This document shows positions 1 through 8,568 of a DNA stretch of 64,000 nt, in pieces (the stretch's first letter is position 1; each line of letters opens with the position of its first letter). The DNA is from an uncultured Collinsella sp. (GTDB lineage: Bacteria; Actinomycetota; Coriobacteriia; Coriobacteriales; Coriobacteriaceae). The notes below the pieces were generated by a model. It worked only from the letters and a program-made list of their open reading frames with translations. It had not been told where the DNA came from and ran no database searches. The stretch lies in the NCBI GenBank assembly GCA_902494555.1, contig CABUTR010000007.1, positions 16,217 through 80,216 on the forward strand, given 5' to 3'. Position numbers and translations under genes: made by a program.

Positions 1-170
1 ATCTGGACGATACTGCGGGTGATGCACACGACGTTGTGGCCCGTGCATTGGGGGCTGGTGCCGTGATTAACGCTACGGGTGCCCATACGCTGCGTTTCCT
101 GCCGCCGCTCGTCTGCGAGGAATCCGACGTGGACAGTCTGATCGAGATCCTGTCGGGTGTCTTGGGCTAA
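1..170 (+). CDS. argD: Acetylornithine aminotransferase, C-terminal end (partial)
   Basis: The window opens inside the last 55 codons of this gene; the frame begins at base 3 and TAA is at 168-170. The visible tail contains INATGAHTLRFLPPLV, the conserved C-terminal strand of ArgD-type class-III aminotransferases, followed by a short acidic helix. ArgD is a cytosolic PLP enzyme that aminates N-acetylglutamate semialdehyde in arginine synthesis. The PLP lysine lies upstream of the window and cannot be checked. Another class-III aminotransferase is possible, but the LRFLPPLV strand fits ArgD best. Confidence 0.75.
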   Translation, partial: LDDTAGDAHDVVARALGAGAVINATGAHTLRFLPPLVCEESDVDSLIEILSGVLG

Positions 171-196
171 CGCGGCGCAATAACTCAATTTTGACC

Positions 197-255
197 GGGT
201 TCCGGACTGCGGACGTGCCATATGCGGCACGATTCGGCGGTCTGGAGCCCGTTTT
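197..255 (+). terminator. Branched hairpin and T-run after argD
   Basis: GGGTTCCGGAC (197-207) pairs over 11 bp, with two G-T pairs, to GTCTGGAGCCC (240-250). Inside it is a second stem GTGCC/GGCAC (215-230). The structure is followed by GTTTT and lies 27 bases after the argD stop. It reads as an intrinsic terminator with an internal arm. Confidence 0.6.
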
Positions 256-526
256 GCCTTAGATTTGCTAAGGCAGGGAGACCTGCTGGTCAAAAAACAT
301 CAAATATGAGTACTGCTACCGATTTGGTAGCAGCAATTTTGGACTAATAAGGCCAGATAGCAAGTCGAAATGGCGATGAATGCACGATTTTGATCTAGCT
401 GTTAGTCCTTATAATGGACATATGTTGCGTAACTTAAGCAAATACTATCTTTTTATATGTTGTAAGCAAGGTAGCAGTACTCATTTTTGCCATTTTTTGG
501 CCACGACCTTTGTGACAGACGTGCTG

Positions 527-610
527 GCGGGTTCGAATCCCTCTGCGATGGGCCAAAAAAGAAAGGCCCCCATAGCCGGGAGCCTATCAAATCAGTGGTG
601 GGCGATGAGG
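527..610. repeat. tRNA-end-like unit A (84 bp)
   Basis: Starts with a T-arm-like GCGGGTTCGAATCCC on the plus strand. It continues through a minus-strand terminator-like hairpin (arms 64-71 and 78-85 of the 500s, flanked by A6) and ends with TGGTGGGCGATGAGG, which is the complement of the tRNA-Val 3' end with CCA. Unit B at 711-794 has the same parts in the same order and the same length. This copy has lost the rest of the tRNA. Confidence 0.5.
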
Positions 611-710
611 AATGTCGCGTGCGGCTGGCGCCGCCCGCTCTCGCTTCGGGCCTACGGCCCTCGCGTGCTGCGCTGGAAAACGCTTCGCGTTTCCTCAGCT
701 CCGCACCCTT

Positions 711-794
711 GCGGGTTCGAATCCCATGAAATGGGCCCAAGCAAAAACGGTCCCCTTGCGAGGACCGTTTCCAAATCAATGGTGGGCGATGAGG
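711..794. repeat. tRNA-end-like unit B (84 bp)
   Basis: Second copy of the 84-base unit. It starts with GCGGGTTCGAATCCC, contains a minus-strand terminator, and ends in the true 3' end of tRNA-Val. The hairpin sequences of the two units differ while the ends match, so structure appears kept rather than sequence. Confidence 0.5.
743..770 (-). terminator. tRNA-Val terminator
   Basis: On the minus strand AAACGGTCC pairs with GGACCGTTT (9 bp) and is followed by a T-run. It lies 9 bases past the tRNA-Val CCA end. Confidence 0.75.
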
Positions 795-855
795 GATTCG
801 AACCCCCAGCCTTGTGCGTGTAAAGCACCTGCGCTAACCGTTGCGCCAATCGCCC
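780..855 (-). tRNA. tRNA-Val (anticodon TAC)
   Basis: The minus strand folds into a cloverleaf: acceptor GGGCGAT/ATCGCCC, anticodon loop TTTACAC giving anticodon TAC, T-arm loop TTCGAAT, discriminator A, and an encoded CCA. The gene is 76 bases long. Confidence 0.93.
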
Positions 856-865
856 GTGCGGAGAG

Positions 866-874
866 AGTATAGCA
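866..874 (-). promoter_or_regulatory. Extended -10 of tRNA-Val
   Basis: The minus strand reads TGCTATACT, an extended -10 (TGn-TATACT), about 10 bases before the tRNA 5' end. No clear -35 is seen. Confidence 0.55.
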
Positions 875-985
875 AAACAATCGCCTCATTCATCTCATAT
901 CCATTAAAGGTAACCGGCGCGTGTCGGCGCGGAGCTGATTCAGTTGAGATTGCCTGAACATTCCGCCCCTCTTTACGCCCTCGGG

Positions 986-991
986 TATACT
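986..991 (+). promoter_or_regulatory. Candidate -10 of asnB
   Basis: TATACT lies 51 bases before the asnB start. There is no good -35 at the usual distance. Confidence 0.35.
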
Positions 992-1042
992 CAAAAGCTA
1001 CTGATTCGATTTGATGCCCAGCAACAGCAGAGGGGATAGTAT

Positions 1043-2923
1043 ATGTGCGGTTTTGTCGGTTTTGTCGGTGGGACGGATAACCAATCCGAGGTGCTCACCA
1101 AGATGATGGACCGCATTGTCCATCGCGGTCCCGACATGGGCGGTCAGTTTATCGACGGCCGCGTTGCCCTCGGCTTCCGCCGCCTGTCGATCCTCGACCT
1201 GACCGAGGCTGGCGCCCAACCCATGGCCAACGAGGACGGTAGCGTCGTCATTGTCTTCAACGGCGAGATCTACAACTTCCAAGAACTCCGTTCCGAGCTC
1301 GAGGCCAAGGGCTACAAGTTCCACTGCGGCGCCGACACCGAGAGCCTCCTGCACGGCTACGAGGAGTGGGGCGAGGCCGTCCTCGATCGCCTGCGCGGTA
1401 TGTACGCCTTCGTCATCTGGGACAAGAAGAAGAACAAGCTTTTTGGCGCCCGCGATATCTTTGGCATCAAGCCGCTCTACTACTATCCCATGGCCGATGC
1501 GGGCGACGGTGCTCCGGGCGTGCTCTTTGGTTCCGAGATCAAGAGCTTCCTGGACTACCCGCACTTCCACAAGGCGGTCAACAAAAAGGCCCTGCGTCCG
1601 TACATGACGCTGCAGTATTCGGCAACCGAGGAGACCTTCTTTGAGGGTGTCTACAAGCTGCCGCCGGCGCATTACTTTACCGTAGACATCCCGACCGGCA
1701 AGATGAACATCGAGCGCTACTGGGATTGCGATTACTCTGCCGTCGAGAAGCCGTTTGAGGAGTACGTCGACGAGCTGGACGAGGTCGTGCACGAGAGCGT
1801 CGAGGCCCATCGCATCGCCGACGTCAAGGTCGCGTCGTTCCTCTCCGGCGGCGTCGACTCCAGCTACATCGCCGCTTGCCTCATGCCCGACAAGACCTTC
1901 TCGGTGGGCTTCGATTACAAGAACTTCAATGAGACTAACTACGCCAAGGAGCTTTCCGATAAGCTCGGCGTCGAGAACGTTCGCAAGATGATTACCGCCG
2001 ACGAGTTCTTCGGTGCGCTCGAGGACATCCAGTATCACATGGACGAGCCGCAGTCCAACCTGTCTTCCGTGCCGCTGTGGTTCTTGGCCGAGATGGCCCG
2101 CAAGGACGTCACCGTCGTGCTTTCGGGCGAAGGCGCCGACGAGCTCTTTGGCGGCTACGCCTACTACGAGGACACGGTCCCGGTCCGCAAGTACAAAAAG
2201 ATGGTGCCGCTGCCCATCCGTCGCGCGCTCGGTAACCTGGCGTTGCATATGCCGTATTTCAAGGGACATAACTTCCTGGTCAAGGGTGCCGAGATCCCCG
2301 AGAAGTCGTTCCTGGGACAGGCTCTGGTATGGCCGGAGCGCGAGGTCGACGACGTGCTCAAGCCCGAGTACAACACCGGCGATGGCGCCTTCGAGCTTGC
2401 CGCTCCCATCTATGCGCGCGTGAAGGGTCAGCCCGAGCTGGTCAAGAAGCAGTACCTGGACATGAACATGTGGCTCCCGGGCGACATTCTGCTCAAGGCC
2501 GACAAGATGTGCATGGCGCACTCGCTGGAGCTGCGCGTGCCCTTCCTGGACCGCAAAGTCATGGAGTTCGCCGAGCACATTCCCGACCGCTACCGCATCA
2601 ACGAGAACGGCAACAAACAGGTACTCCGCCACGCTGCCAACAAGTCGTTGCCCGATGAGTGGGCCACCCGTCCCAAGGTTGGCTTCCCGGTGCCGATTGT
2701 CTACTGGCTGCGCGAGCAAAAGTGGTACGACTATGTCAAGGAGTACTTCACCGCGCCGTGGGCAAGCGAGTTCTTCGATACCGACGAGCTCATGCACCTG
2801 CTCGATCTGCACTTTGCGGGCAAGGGCGATTTCCAGCGCAAGATCTATACGCCGCTCGTGTTCCTGGTGTGGTACAAGCGCTTCTTTATCGACGAGGACC
2901 AGCCCGCTGTTCAGGCTGCCTAG
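1043..2923 (+). CDS. asnB: Asparagine synthase (glutamine-hydrolysing)
   Basis: Cytosolic enzyme making asparagine from aspartate, glutamine and ATP. The 626-residue protein begins MCGFVGF, so Cys2 is free after Met removal as the glutaminase nucleophile. Residues 1 to about 200 are the class-II glutamine amidotransferase domain. The synthetase half carries the PP-loop SGGVDSS near 268 and GEGADELFGGY near 362. Length and order match AsnB. The start follows an AGAGGGGA ribosome site. It is monocistronic: it has its own candidate -10 and a terminator at 2951. asnS lies far away at 43 kb. Confidence 0.95.
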   Translation: MCGFVGFVGGTDNQSEVLTKMMDRIVHRGPDMGGQFIDGRVALGFRRLSILDLTEAGAQPMANEDGSVVIVFNGEIYNFQELRSELEAKGYKFHCGADTESLLHGYEEWGEAVLDRLRGMYAFVIWDKKKNKLFGARDIFGIKPLYYYPMADAGDGAPGVLFGSEIKSFLDYPHFHKAVNKKALRPYMTLQYSATEETFFEGVYKLPPAHYFTVDIPTGKMNIERYWDCDYSAVEKPFEEYVDELDEVVHESVEAHRIADVKVASFLSGGVDSSYIAACLMPDKTFSVGFDYKNFNETNYAKELSDKLGVENVRKMITADEFFGALEDIQYHMDEPQSNLSSVPLWFLAEMARKDVTVVLSGEGADELFGGYAYYEDTVPVRKYKKMVPLPIRRALGNLALHMPYFKGHNFLVKGAEIPEKSFLGQALVWPEREVDDVLKPEYNTGDGAFELAAPIYARVKGQPELVKKQYLDMNMWLPGDILLKADKMCMAHSLELRVPFLDRKVMEFAEHIPDRYRINENGNKQVLRHAANKSLPDEWATRPKVGFPVPIVYWLREQKWYDYVKEYFTAPWASEFFDTDELMHLLDLHFAGKGDFQRKIYTPLVFLVWYKRFFIDEDQPAVQAA

Positions 2924-2950
2924 CCTCGGCTTACGAACGCCTGCGCGTAA

Positions 2951-2973
2951 CGGCTCCTCCGGGAGCCGTTTTT
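2951..2973 (+). terminator. asnB terminator
   Basis: CGGCTCC/GGAGCCG stem (7 bp, 4-base loop) followed by five T, 28 bases after the asnB stop. Confidence 0.85.
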
Positions 2974-3035
2974 GCGTGGGTGCGTTTCAGTTACTATAAA
3001 AACCGTCCCTGCCAAATGGCTGAGAAAGGTGAAAG

Positions 3036-4598
3036 ATGCACCATTCGGATTCCGCGACCGTGACCACGGTCGATACGCTTGCCAAGCTTCTCGATGTGTG
3101 CGGCGAGCTGCGCGCATCAGAGCAGGTTGACGAGCGTGCCGTGACCGGCTGCTCGTTTGATTCGCGCGCGGTCTCGGCAGGTGACGTGTTCTTTTGCAAA
3201 GGCGCTGCCTTTAAGCCCGCGTTTTTGAGCATGGCGCTCGATGCGGGTGCCGTCGCATTTGTGTGCGAAGAGTCGCTGGTCGAGTCTCTGGAGCCGCTGG
3301 CGCAGGAGAGCGGTGCTGCGATGCTGGTTGTTGATAGCGTTCGCACGGCCATGGCCCTGTTGCCGCCGGAGGTCTACGACCGTCCCGACCACGACGTCAA
3401 GATCGTGGGCATCACCGGTACCAAGGGAAAGACCACGGCCGCTTTTATGCTTCAGTCCATCATCAAGGCAGCGGGCGAATCCTGCGGCATGATCGGCTCG
3501 GTGAGTACCGACGATGGCATCGAGTGCTACGAGAGCACCAATACTACGCCCGAGGCCCCCGAGGTCTGGCGCCATATCGCCAACTGCCGTGAGTCCGGTC
3601 GCCAGTCCATGGTCATGGAGGTCTCGAGCCAGGCGCTCAAGTACCAACGCGTCGAGAATCTGCCGTTTGACGTGGCGTGCTTCCTCAATATCGGGCGTGA
3701 CCACATCTCACCGATCGAGCACCCGACCTTCGAGGATTATTTTGAGAGCAAGCTCAGGATCTTTGATCAGGCTAAGACCGCCGTAGTGAATCTGGGCACC
3801 GATGAAGTCGAACGCGTGCTGGAGGCCGCGTCGACGGCCGAGCGCTTGGTGACCGTTGGCATCGAGCATCCCGAGGCGAGCCTGTGGGCAAGCGATGTCC
3901 GCATGGTCGGCTTTAACATCGAGTTTAACCTGCATGGCATGAGCGCCGACGAGCCCGAGGCGGGGGAGAAGGTCCTGCTGGGTATCGCGGGAGACTTTAA
4001 CGTGGAGAACGCGCTGGTCGCTATCGCCGCCGCGCGCGAGATTGGCATCGGAATCGATGCCATCAAGAAGGGCCTCTTCAAGCTTCGTGTGCCGGGCCGC
4101 ATGGAGGTCGTGGAGTCGAAGGACGGCCGCGTGATCTGCGTCGTTGACTATGCGCACAACCAGCTTTCGTTCCGTTCGCTTTTCTCGTCGGTCAAGCGCG
4201 CGTTTCCCACTAGCCCCGTCATTGCAGTGTTTGGCGCTGCCGGCGGCAAGGCGCAGGAGCGCCGCGAGCAGCTTCCGCGCGAGGCCGCACCATATTCTGA
4301 TCTGCTGATCTTTGCCAACGAGGACCCGGCTCACGAGGACCCGATGAAGGTCTGTCGCGAGCTTGCCGAACATGTTCCCGACGATACACCGAACAAGATC
4401 ATCCTCGATCGCGAAGCCGCTGTGCATGCGGCGTTCAAGGCGGCGCGCGAGGAGTACGTCAACCCCGATGCTCCCACCATTGTCTTGCTGCTGGCAAAGG
4501 GTGACGAGGAGCTCATGCACGTGGGCGACGAGTTCGTGCCCATCGAGAGCGACCTTTCGTTGGCCAATCGCCTGATCGATGTTACCCAGTTTGACTAA
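3036..4598 (+). CDS. murE: UDP-MurNAc-tripeptide synthetase (MurE family), probably not DAP-adding
   Basis: ATP-dependent Mur ligase that adds the third stem-peptide residue to UDP-MurNAc-L-Ala-D-Glu in the cytosol. Of 520 residues, the N-domain recognises UDP-MurNAc. The central domain has the P-loop GTKGKTT near 128, NTTPEAPEVW, MEVSSQAL and NIGRDHI. The C-domain follows VPGRMEVV and VVDYAHN. The DAP-selecting DNPR motif is replaced: residues near 427-436 read NEDPAHEDP, with Ala where Arg binds the DAP carboxylate, as in lysine-type enzymes (DNPA). The acceptor is therefore probably a diamine such as lysine or ornithine (inference). GAAAGG ribosome site. First gene of a cell-wall/housekeeping run. 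Confidence 0.88.
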   Translation: MHHSDSATVTTVDTLAKLLDVCGELRASEQVDERAVTGCSFDSRAVSAGDVFFCKGAAFKPAFLSMALDAGAVAFVCEESLVESLEPLAQESGAAMLVVDSVRTAMALLPPEVYDRPDHDVKIVGITGTKGKTTAAFMLQSIIKAAGESCGMIGSVSTDDGIECYESTNTTPEAPEVWRHIANCRESGRQSMVMEVSSQALKYQRVENLPFDVACFLNIGRDHISPIEHPTFEDYFESKLRIFDQAKTAVVNLGTDEVERVLEAASTAERLVTVGIEHPEASLWASDVRMVGFNIEFNLHGMSADEPEAGEKVLLGIAGDFNVENALVAIAAAREIGIGIDAIKKGLFKLRVPGRMEVVESKDGRVICVVDYAHNQLSFRSLFSSVKRAFPTSPVIAVFGAAGGKAQERREQLPREAAPYSDLLIFANEDPAHEDPMKVCRELAEHVPDDTPNKIILDREAAVHAAFKAAREEYVNPDAPTIVLLLAKGDEELMHVGDEFVPIESDLSLANRLIDVTQFD

Positions 4599-4705
4599 TG
4601 AACCATGACGGCGGCGGCGCCCTGAGTGCGCTGTCGCCATAAGCGTGTTCCCTCAAGCAAAGCATGCCGTCCAAGTCCAAACCCTTCTACGTAAACGGAG
4701 TAACC

Positions 4706-5617
4706 ATGTCCCACAACACCCTGCCGACCGTTGCCGAGCTTTCGGGCGAGATGCGCGAGCGCTTGGCCAAGGTCAAGTACGTCTTTACCGACCTGGATGC
4801 CACGATGCTCGCACCCGGCTCGTGCGTGCTGCGCGACAACGACGGCAACCCCTCGACCAAACTCGTCGAGGCCGTCGTGGCACTTGCCCGCGCCGGTATT
4901 CAGGTGGTTCCCACCTCGGGCCGCAACCGCACCATGATCCACGAGGACGCGCGCGTGCTCGGCCTCAACTCCTACATTGGTGAGATGGGCGGCCTGGTCA
5001 TGTACGACCTCAAAGCCAACGATTGGGAGTATCTGACCGGCGACATGCCCTACGACCCCTCTTGCGGTCTCACGCCGCACCAGGTGATCGAGCAGACCGG
5101 TGTGTGCGAGAAGATCCTCGCCCGCTGGCCGCACAAGATCGAGTATCACAACGACATGTCGACCGGCTACAAGTACCGCGAGGTCACCGTCGGCATGCGC
5201 GGCGACATCCCCGATGACGAGGCGCAGGCCATCCTCGACGAGGCCGGCTGCGGCCTGGTGTGGGCCTGTAACGGTCGCCTGACGCATCTGTCCAAGCCGA
5301 CGACGCTCGAGCTCGATTGCGTCGAGGACGGTCGCGCATTCAACATCAACCCCGCGGGCCTCAACAAAGGCGTCGCCATTGCGCGCTTCTGCGAGCACCT
5401 GGGGATCGAGCGCGAGGAGACACTCGCACTCGGTGACTCCGAGTCCGACTTCTACATGGCCGATCACGTGGGCACGTTCTGCCTGGTCGAGAATGGCCTG
5501 ACGAGCGCCGGCGCGCCCGAGTTCCTGGCTGCTTGCGAGAACGCTTTCGTTACGCGCGGCAAAATTGTCGACGGTTGGGCGGCGACGGCAGAGCTGCTGG
5601 TCGCGGCGCGTTCGTAG
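4706..5617 (+). CDS. HAD-superfamily hydrolase (Cof/HAD-IIB type)
   Basis: Predicted cytosolic Mg-dependent phosphatase of 303 residues. Motif I is FTDLDATM with the nucleophile Asp29 and acid/base Asp31, motif II is VPTSGRN, and motif IV is GDSESDFYMAD near 243. The large cap between motifs II and III is typical of HAD-IIB sugar-phosphate phosphatases. The ATG at 4706 is chosen because GGAG sits 7 bases before it; an in-frame ATG at 4664 has no ribosome site. It sits between murE and murI, but a cell-wall substrate is only a guess. Confidence 0.85.
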   Translation: MSHNTLPTVAELSGEMRERLAKVKYVFTDLDATMLAPGSCVLRDNDGNPSTKLVEAVVALARAGIQVVPTSGRNRTMIHEDARVLGLNSYIGEMGGLVMYDLKANDWEYLTGDMPYDPSCGLTPHQVIEQTGVCEKILARWPHKIEYHNDMSTGYKYREVTVGMRGDIPDDEAQAILDEAGCGLVWACNGRLTHLSKPTTLELDCVEDGRAFNINPAGLNKGVAIARFCEHLGIEREETLALGDSESDFYMADHVGTFCLVENGLTSAGAPEFLAACENAFVTRGKIVDGWAATAELLVAARS

Positions 5618-5668
5618 CGCGGCGTCGCCGCACTTGGACATGTCTTTTCGAGAGAGACTGGTGAGGTA

Positions 5669-6553
5669 ATGTCCGATATCGAGAATCCGGCAGGCGACAC
5701 GCGCCCGATTGGCGTGTTCGATTCTGGTTTGGGCGGTCTGACGGTTGCGCGCGCCATCGCGACGGCGCTGCCGCACGAGTCCGTCTACTACTTCGGCGAC
5801 ACCAAACGCTGCCCCTACGGCACGCGCACCGAGGATGAGGTGCGCTCGTTTGCGTTGCAGGCGGGCCGTTGGCTGTCGAAGCACGACGTCAAAATTATGG
5901 TCATCGCCTGCAACACGGCGACCGCCGCGGCCTTGCGTCTGGCCCAGCAGGTGCTCGACGTTCCCGTGATCGGCGTGATCGCGCCGGGTGCCCGTGCGGC
6001 AATCAACAGCACCCGTTCGCGTCGCGTGGGCGTGCTCGCCACCAACCTCACCATTCGCTCGGGCGCCTACACGCGCGCCATCCAGGACCTGGATGCCGGC
6101 GTGGACGTGTACGGCTGCCCTGCTTCGAGCTTTGTCGAGGTCGTCGAGCATGAGCTCGCGTCGGGTGCACATCTGCAAGAGCAGTGGCTTGAGAACGAGG
6201 ACATCTTCGATACGCCTGCCGTGCGTGCGCTGGTGGGTGCCACGGTTGAGCCGCTGCGCGACCACGGTATCGATACCGTGGTGCTCGGCTGTACGCATTT
6301 TCCGCTGTTGGTGGGACCTATCCGCCATGCGCTGGGGCCTGGGGTGCGCGTCGTGAGTTCCGCCGAGGAGACCACGCGCGAGCTGACCGACATTCTTACG
6401 CGCCGCGAGCAGCTGGCGGGCGACGCCGCCGAGCCGCAGCATCGTTTTGCCACGACGGCCGATAACATTGCCGAGTTTGCGGTAGCGGGCAGCTTTATCT
6501 TTGGTCAGCCGCTCAAGAGCATCGAACATATCGATATCGATGAGCTGAAATAG
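5669..6553 (+). CDS. murI: Glutamate racemase
   Basis: Interconverts L- and D-glutamate in the cytosol, supplying D-Glu for the peptidoglycan stem. The 294-residue protein has the usual signatures: IGVFDSGLGGLTV with the catalytic Asp18, ACNTATAAAL with Cys81, and LGCTHFPLL with Cys208. The two cysteines are the acid/base pair. The start follows GGTGAGGT. The gene lies 51 bases after the HAD gene and upstream of rph, in the same run as the murE-like ligase whose substrate contains D-Glu. Confidence 0.95.
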   Translation: MSDIENPAGDTRPIGVFDSGLGGLTVARAIATALPHESVYYFGDTKRCPYGTRTEDEVRSFALQAGRWLSKHDVKIMVIACNTATAAALRLAQQVLDVPVIGVIAPGARAAINSTRSRRVGVLATNLTIRSGAYTRAIQDLDAGVDVYGCPASSFVEVVEHELASGAHLQEQWLENEDIFDTPAVRALVGATVEPLRDHGIDTVVLGCTHFPLLVGPIRHALGPGVRVVSSAEETTRELTDILTRREQLAGDAAEPQHRFATTADNIAEFAVAGSFIFGQPLKSIEHIDIDELK

Positions 6554-6607
6554 ATGTAAGACCGCCGCCAAAGCCTTCGCCACATCTTTTGCCGAAAGGA
6601 TATTTCT

Positions 6608-7333
6608 ATGGAGTACATGCAGGTCAACCGCGCCAACGGCCGCGCCGCCAACGAGTTGCGCCCCGTTAAGCTCACCCGTGGCGTCATGAAGCACGCCCAC
6701 GGCTCGTGTTTGGCCGAGTTCGGCGACACGCGCGTGCTGTGCGCCGCCACTATCGAGGAGGGCGTGCCGGGCTGGCGAAAGGGAGCTAAGGCCGGCTGGG
6801 TGACCGCGGAATACGCCATGCTGCCGGCGTCGACCGGCAAGCGCTGCAAGCGCGAGCACGCCAACCGCAAGGGCCGCTCCATGGAGATCGAGCGCCTCAT
6901 TGGCCGCAGCCTGCGTGCCGTCGTCAACATGAAGGCGCTCGGCGAGTACACCGTCACCGTCGACTGCGACGTGATCCAGGCCGATGGCGGTACGCGTACG
7001 GCGAGCATTACCGGCGCCTGGGTGGCGCTGCACGACGCCCTCGCCATGTGGGTCGAGGCGGGCAAAATCGAGCGCATCCCGCTTACCGGCCAGGTGGCCG
7101 CCATCTCCATGGGCGTTGTCGACGGCAATACGCTGCTTGACCTCGATTATTCCGAGGACAGCCATGCCGAAGTCGACATGAACCTCGTCGCCACCGACAC
7201 CGGTGAGATGATTGAGCTCCAGGGCACCGGCGAGCAGGCGCCCTTTGACCGTAAGCGCCTCAACGCCCTGCTCGACCTGGGCGACAAAGGCATCGCCGAG
7301 CTCATCGAGCTCCAGCGCCAGGCCCTCGCCTAA
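6608..7333 (+). CDS. rph: Ribonuclease PH
   Basis: Phosphorolytic 3'-5' exoribonuclease that trims tRNA 3' ends. The 241-residue single-domain protein contains RGVMKHAHGS, FGDTRVLCAAT, the KAGWVTAEYAMLPAST block and the Arg-rich RKGRSMEIERLIGRSLR segment of the hexamer/phosphate site, with DCDVIQADGGTRTAS further on. Ribosome site AAAGGA. It stands in the frequent rph-rdgB order. Its stop codon is immediately followed by a palindrome at 7334. Confidence 0.95.
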   Translation: MEYMQVNRANGRAANELRPVKLTRGVMKHAHGSCLAEFGDTRVLCAATIEEGVPGWRKGAKAGWVTAEYAMLPASTGKRCKREHANRKGRSMEIERLIGRSLRAVVNMKALGEYTVTVDCDVIQADGGTRTASITGAWVALHDALAMWVEAGKIERIPLTGQVAAISMGVVDGNTLLDLDYSEDSHAEVDMNLVATDTGEMIELQGTGEQAPFDRKRLNALLDLGDKGIAELIELQRQALA

Positions 7334-7366
7334 CCTACCAAAAAGTGACAGGTTTATTTTGGCAGG
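7334..7366. repeat. Palindrome abutting the rph stop (R2-like)
   Basis: CCTACCAAAA (7334-7343) and TTTTGGCAGG (7357-7366) pair with one mismatch around the loop agtgacaggttta. It begins on the base after the rph TAA. The GACAGG in the loop is shared with the R2 family near 33-39 kb, whose arms differ. Confidence 0.5.
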
Positions 7367-7476
7367 TCTTATCTGGGAAAACGTCGAAGTATAAGACTGC
7401 CGTTGATTGAGAGGGGAGAGGCAGAGGCCCTCGTCGCCCTCGACGCGGCATTGCTATAGAGACAAGGAGGCCAGTT

Positions 7477-8118
7477 ATGGCACTTGAGAAGATCGACATC
7501 GACACCCTCGACCCGGCGGCAACCATCGTCGTGGCAACCGGGAACGCCCATAAGCTCACCGAGATCGAGGCCATTTTGGGCAAGGTCATGCCCGAGGTGC
7601 GCTTTGTGGCGCTCGGCCAGCTGGGCGATTTTGAGGACCCCGAGGAAAACGGCACGACGTTTTTGGAGAACGCCATCATCAAGGCCCAGGCTGCGGTCGA
7701 GGAGACGGGCCTTATGGCCATCGCCGACGATTCGGGCCTGGTCGTCGACGCGCTGGACGGCGAGCCCGGCGTGTATAGCGCGCGCTATGCGGGCGTGCAC
7801 GGCGACGATGCCGCCAACAACGCTAAGCTCCTCGTTAACCTGGAAGGCGTGGCGGATGAGGATCGCACCGCGCGCTTTATGAGCGTCGTCGCGCTCATCG
7901 ACACGGATGGTCTGGTTACCTATGGCGAGGGCGCCTGCGAGGGCGTTATCGCGCACGAGGGTCGCGGCGATCACGGCTTTGGCTATGACCCGCTGTTCCT
8001 GCCGGTCGACACGCCGGGCAAGACCATGGCCGAGCTGACGGCGGACGAGAAGAATGCCATCAGCCATCGATTCCATGCGCTCGAGCACCTATCCGCCAAA
8101 CTGACGGGCGAGGAGTAG
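7477..8118 (+). CDS. rdgB: XTP/dITP diphosphatase (non-canonical purine NTP pyrophosphatase)
   Basis: Hydrolyses ITP, dITP and XTP to monophosphates, keeping deaminated purines out of nucleic acid. The 213-residue Ham1/RdgB-family protein has VVATGNAHKLTEIEAIL at the N-terminus, the ADDSGLVVDALDGEPGVYSA block with the catalytic Asp, GHGFGYDPLF and the C-terminal SHRFHAL. A strong AAGGAGG site precedes the ATG. The next gene, dtd, starts 3 bases after the stop, so the two are translated from one message. Confidence 0.93.
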   Translation: MALEKIDIDTLDPAATIVVATGNAHKLTEIEAILGKVMPEVRFVALGQLGDFEDPEENGTTFLENAIIKAQAAVEETGLMAIADDSGLVVDALDGEPGVYSARYAGVHGDDAANNAKLLVNLEGVADEDRTARFMSVVALIDTDGLVTYGEGACEGVIAHEGRGDHGFGYDPLFLPVDTPGKTMAELTADEKNAISHRFHALEHLSAKLTGEE

Positions 8119-8121
8119 GCC

Positions 8122-8568
8122 GTGCGTGCGGTGGTGCAGCGCGTACTCAACGCCGGCGTGACGGTCGACGGCGAGTGCGTGGGTCGCATTGGACGCGGCT
8201 ACCTGGTGCTGCTTGGTGTGGGCCATGGCGATACGCGTGCCGAGGCCGACAAGCTGTGGGGCAAGCTCCGCGGGCTGCGTATCAACGAGGACGAGAACGG
8301 CAAGACCAACTTGGCGCTTGCCGATGTCGACGGCGAGGTGCTCGTGGTGTCGCAGTTCACGCTGTTTGCCGACTGCCGCCACGGTCGCCGCCCATCGTTT
8401 ACGGATGCCGGCGCCCCCGATGTTGCCAACGAGCTCTACGAGTACTTCCTGACGCTTGTGCGCCAAGATGTCGAACACGTGGCGCACGGCATCTTTGGCG
8501 CCGATATGAAAGTCGAATTGGTCAACGACGGCCCATTCACCATCGTCCTCGATACCGACAATCTGTAA
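8122..8568 (+). CDS. dtd: D-aminoacyl-tRNA deacylase
   Basis: Removes D-amino acids (and mischarged Gly) from tRNA in the cytosol. The 148-residue protein has the usual DTD length. It opens MRAVVQRVLNAGVTVDGE, carries the active-site strand VVSQFTLFADCRHGRRPSF, and ends with the second conserved block where Gly-cisPro normally lies (here NDGPFTIVLDT). The start is GTG, only 3 bases after the rdgB TAG, consistent with coupled translation. Confidence 0.93.
   Translation: MRAVVQRVLNAGVTVDGECVGRIGRGYLVLLGVGHGDTRAEADKLWGKLRGLRINEDENGKTNLALADVDGEVLVVSQFTLFADCRHGRRPSFTDAGAPDVANELYEYFLTLVRQDVEHVAHGIFGADMKVELVNDGPFTIVLDTDNL

Larger units (their letters stand above)
171..779. other. Non-coding stretch between argD and tRNA-Val
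   Basis: No convincing gene lies here; the open frames have no ribosome site and run through hairpins and tRNA-like sequence. It holds the argD terminator, two perfect 8-bp hairpins (255-275 with arms TGCCTTAG/CTAAGGCA, and 313-333 with arms CTGCTACC/GGTAGCAG followed by caatttt), and two 84-base units with tRNA 3'-end character listed separately. Confidence 0.6.

Noticed and set aside
380..823. Open frames in the argD-tRNA gap
   Set aside because: They run through hairpins and tRNA-like sequence, and different frames overlap without a ribosome site.
998..2812. 604-codon open frame antisense to asnB
   Set aside because: GC-rich shadow frame with no ribosome site or family; asnB on the other strand is certain.
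4595..7165. 856-codon antisense frame across the HAD gene, murI and rph
   Set aside because: Spans several real genes and their gaps on the other strand; composition is that of a shadow.
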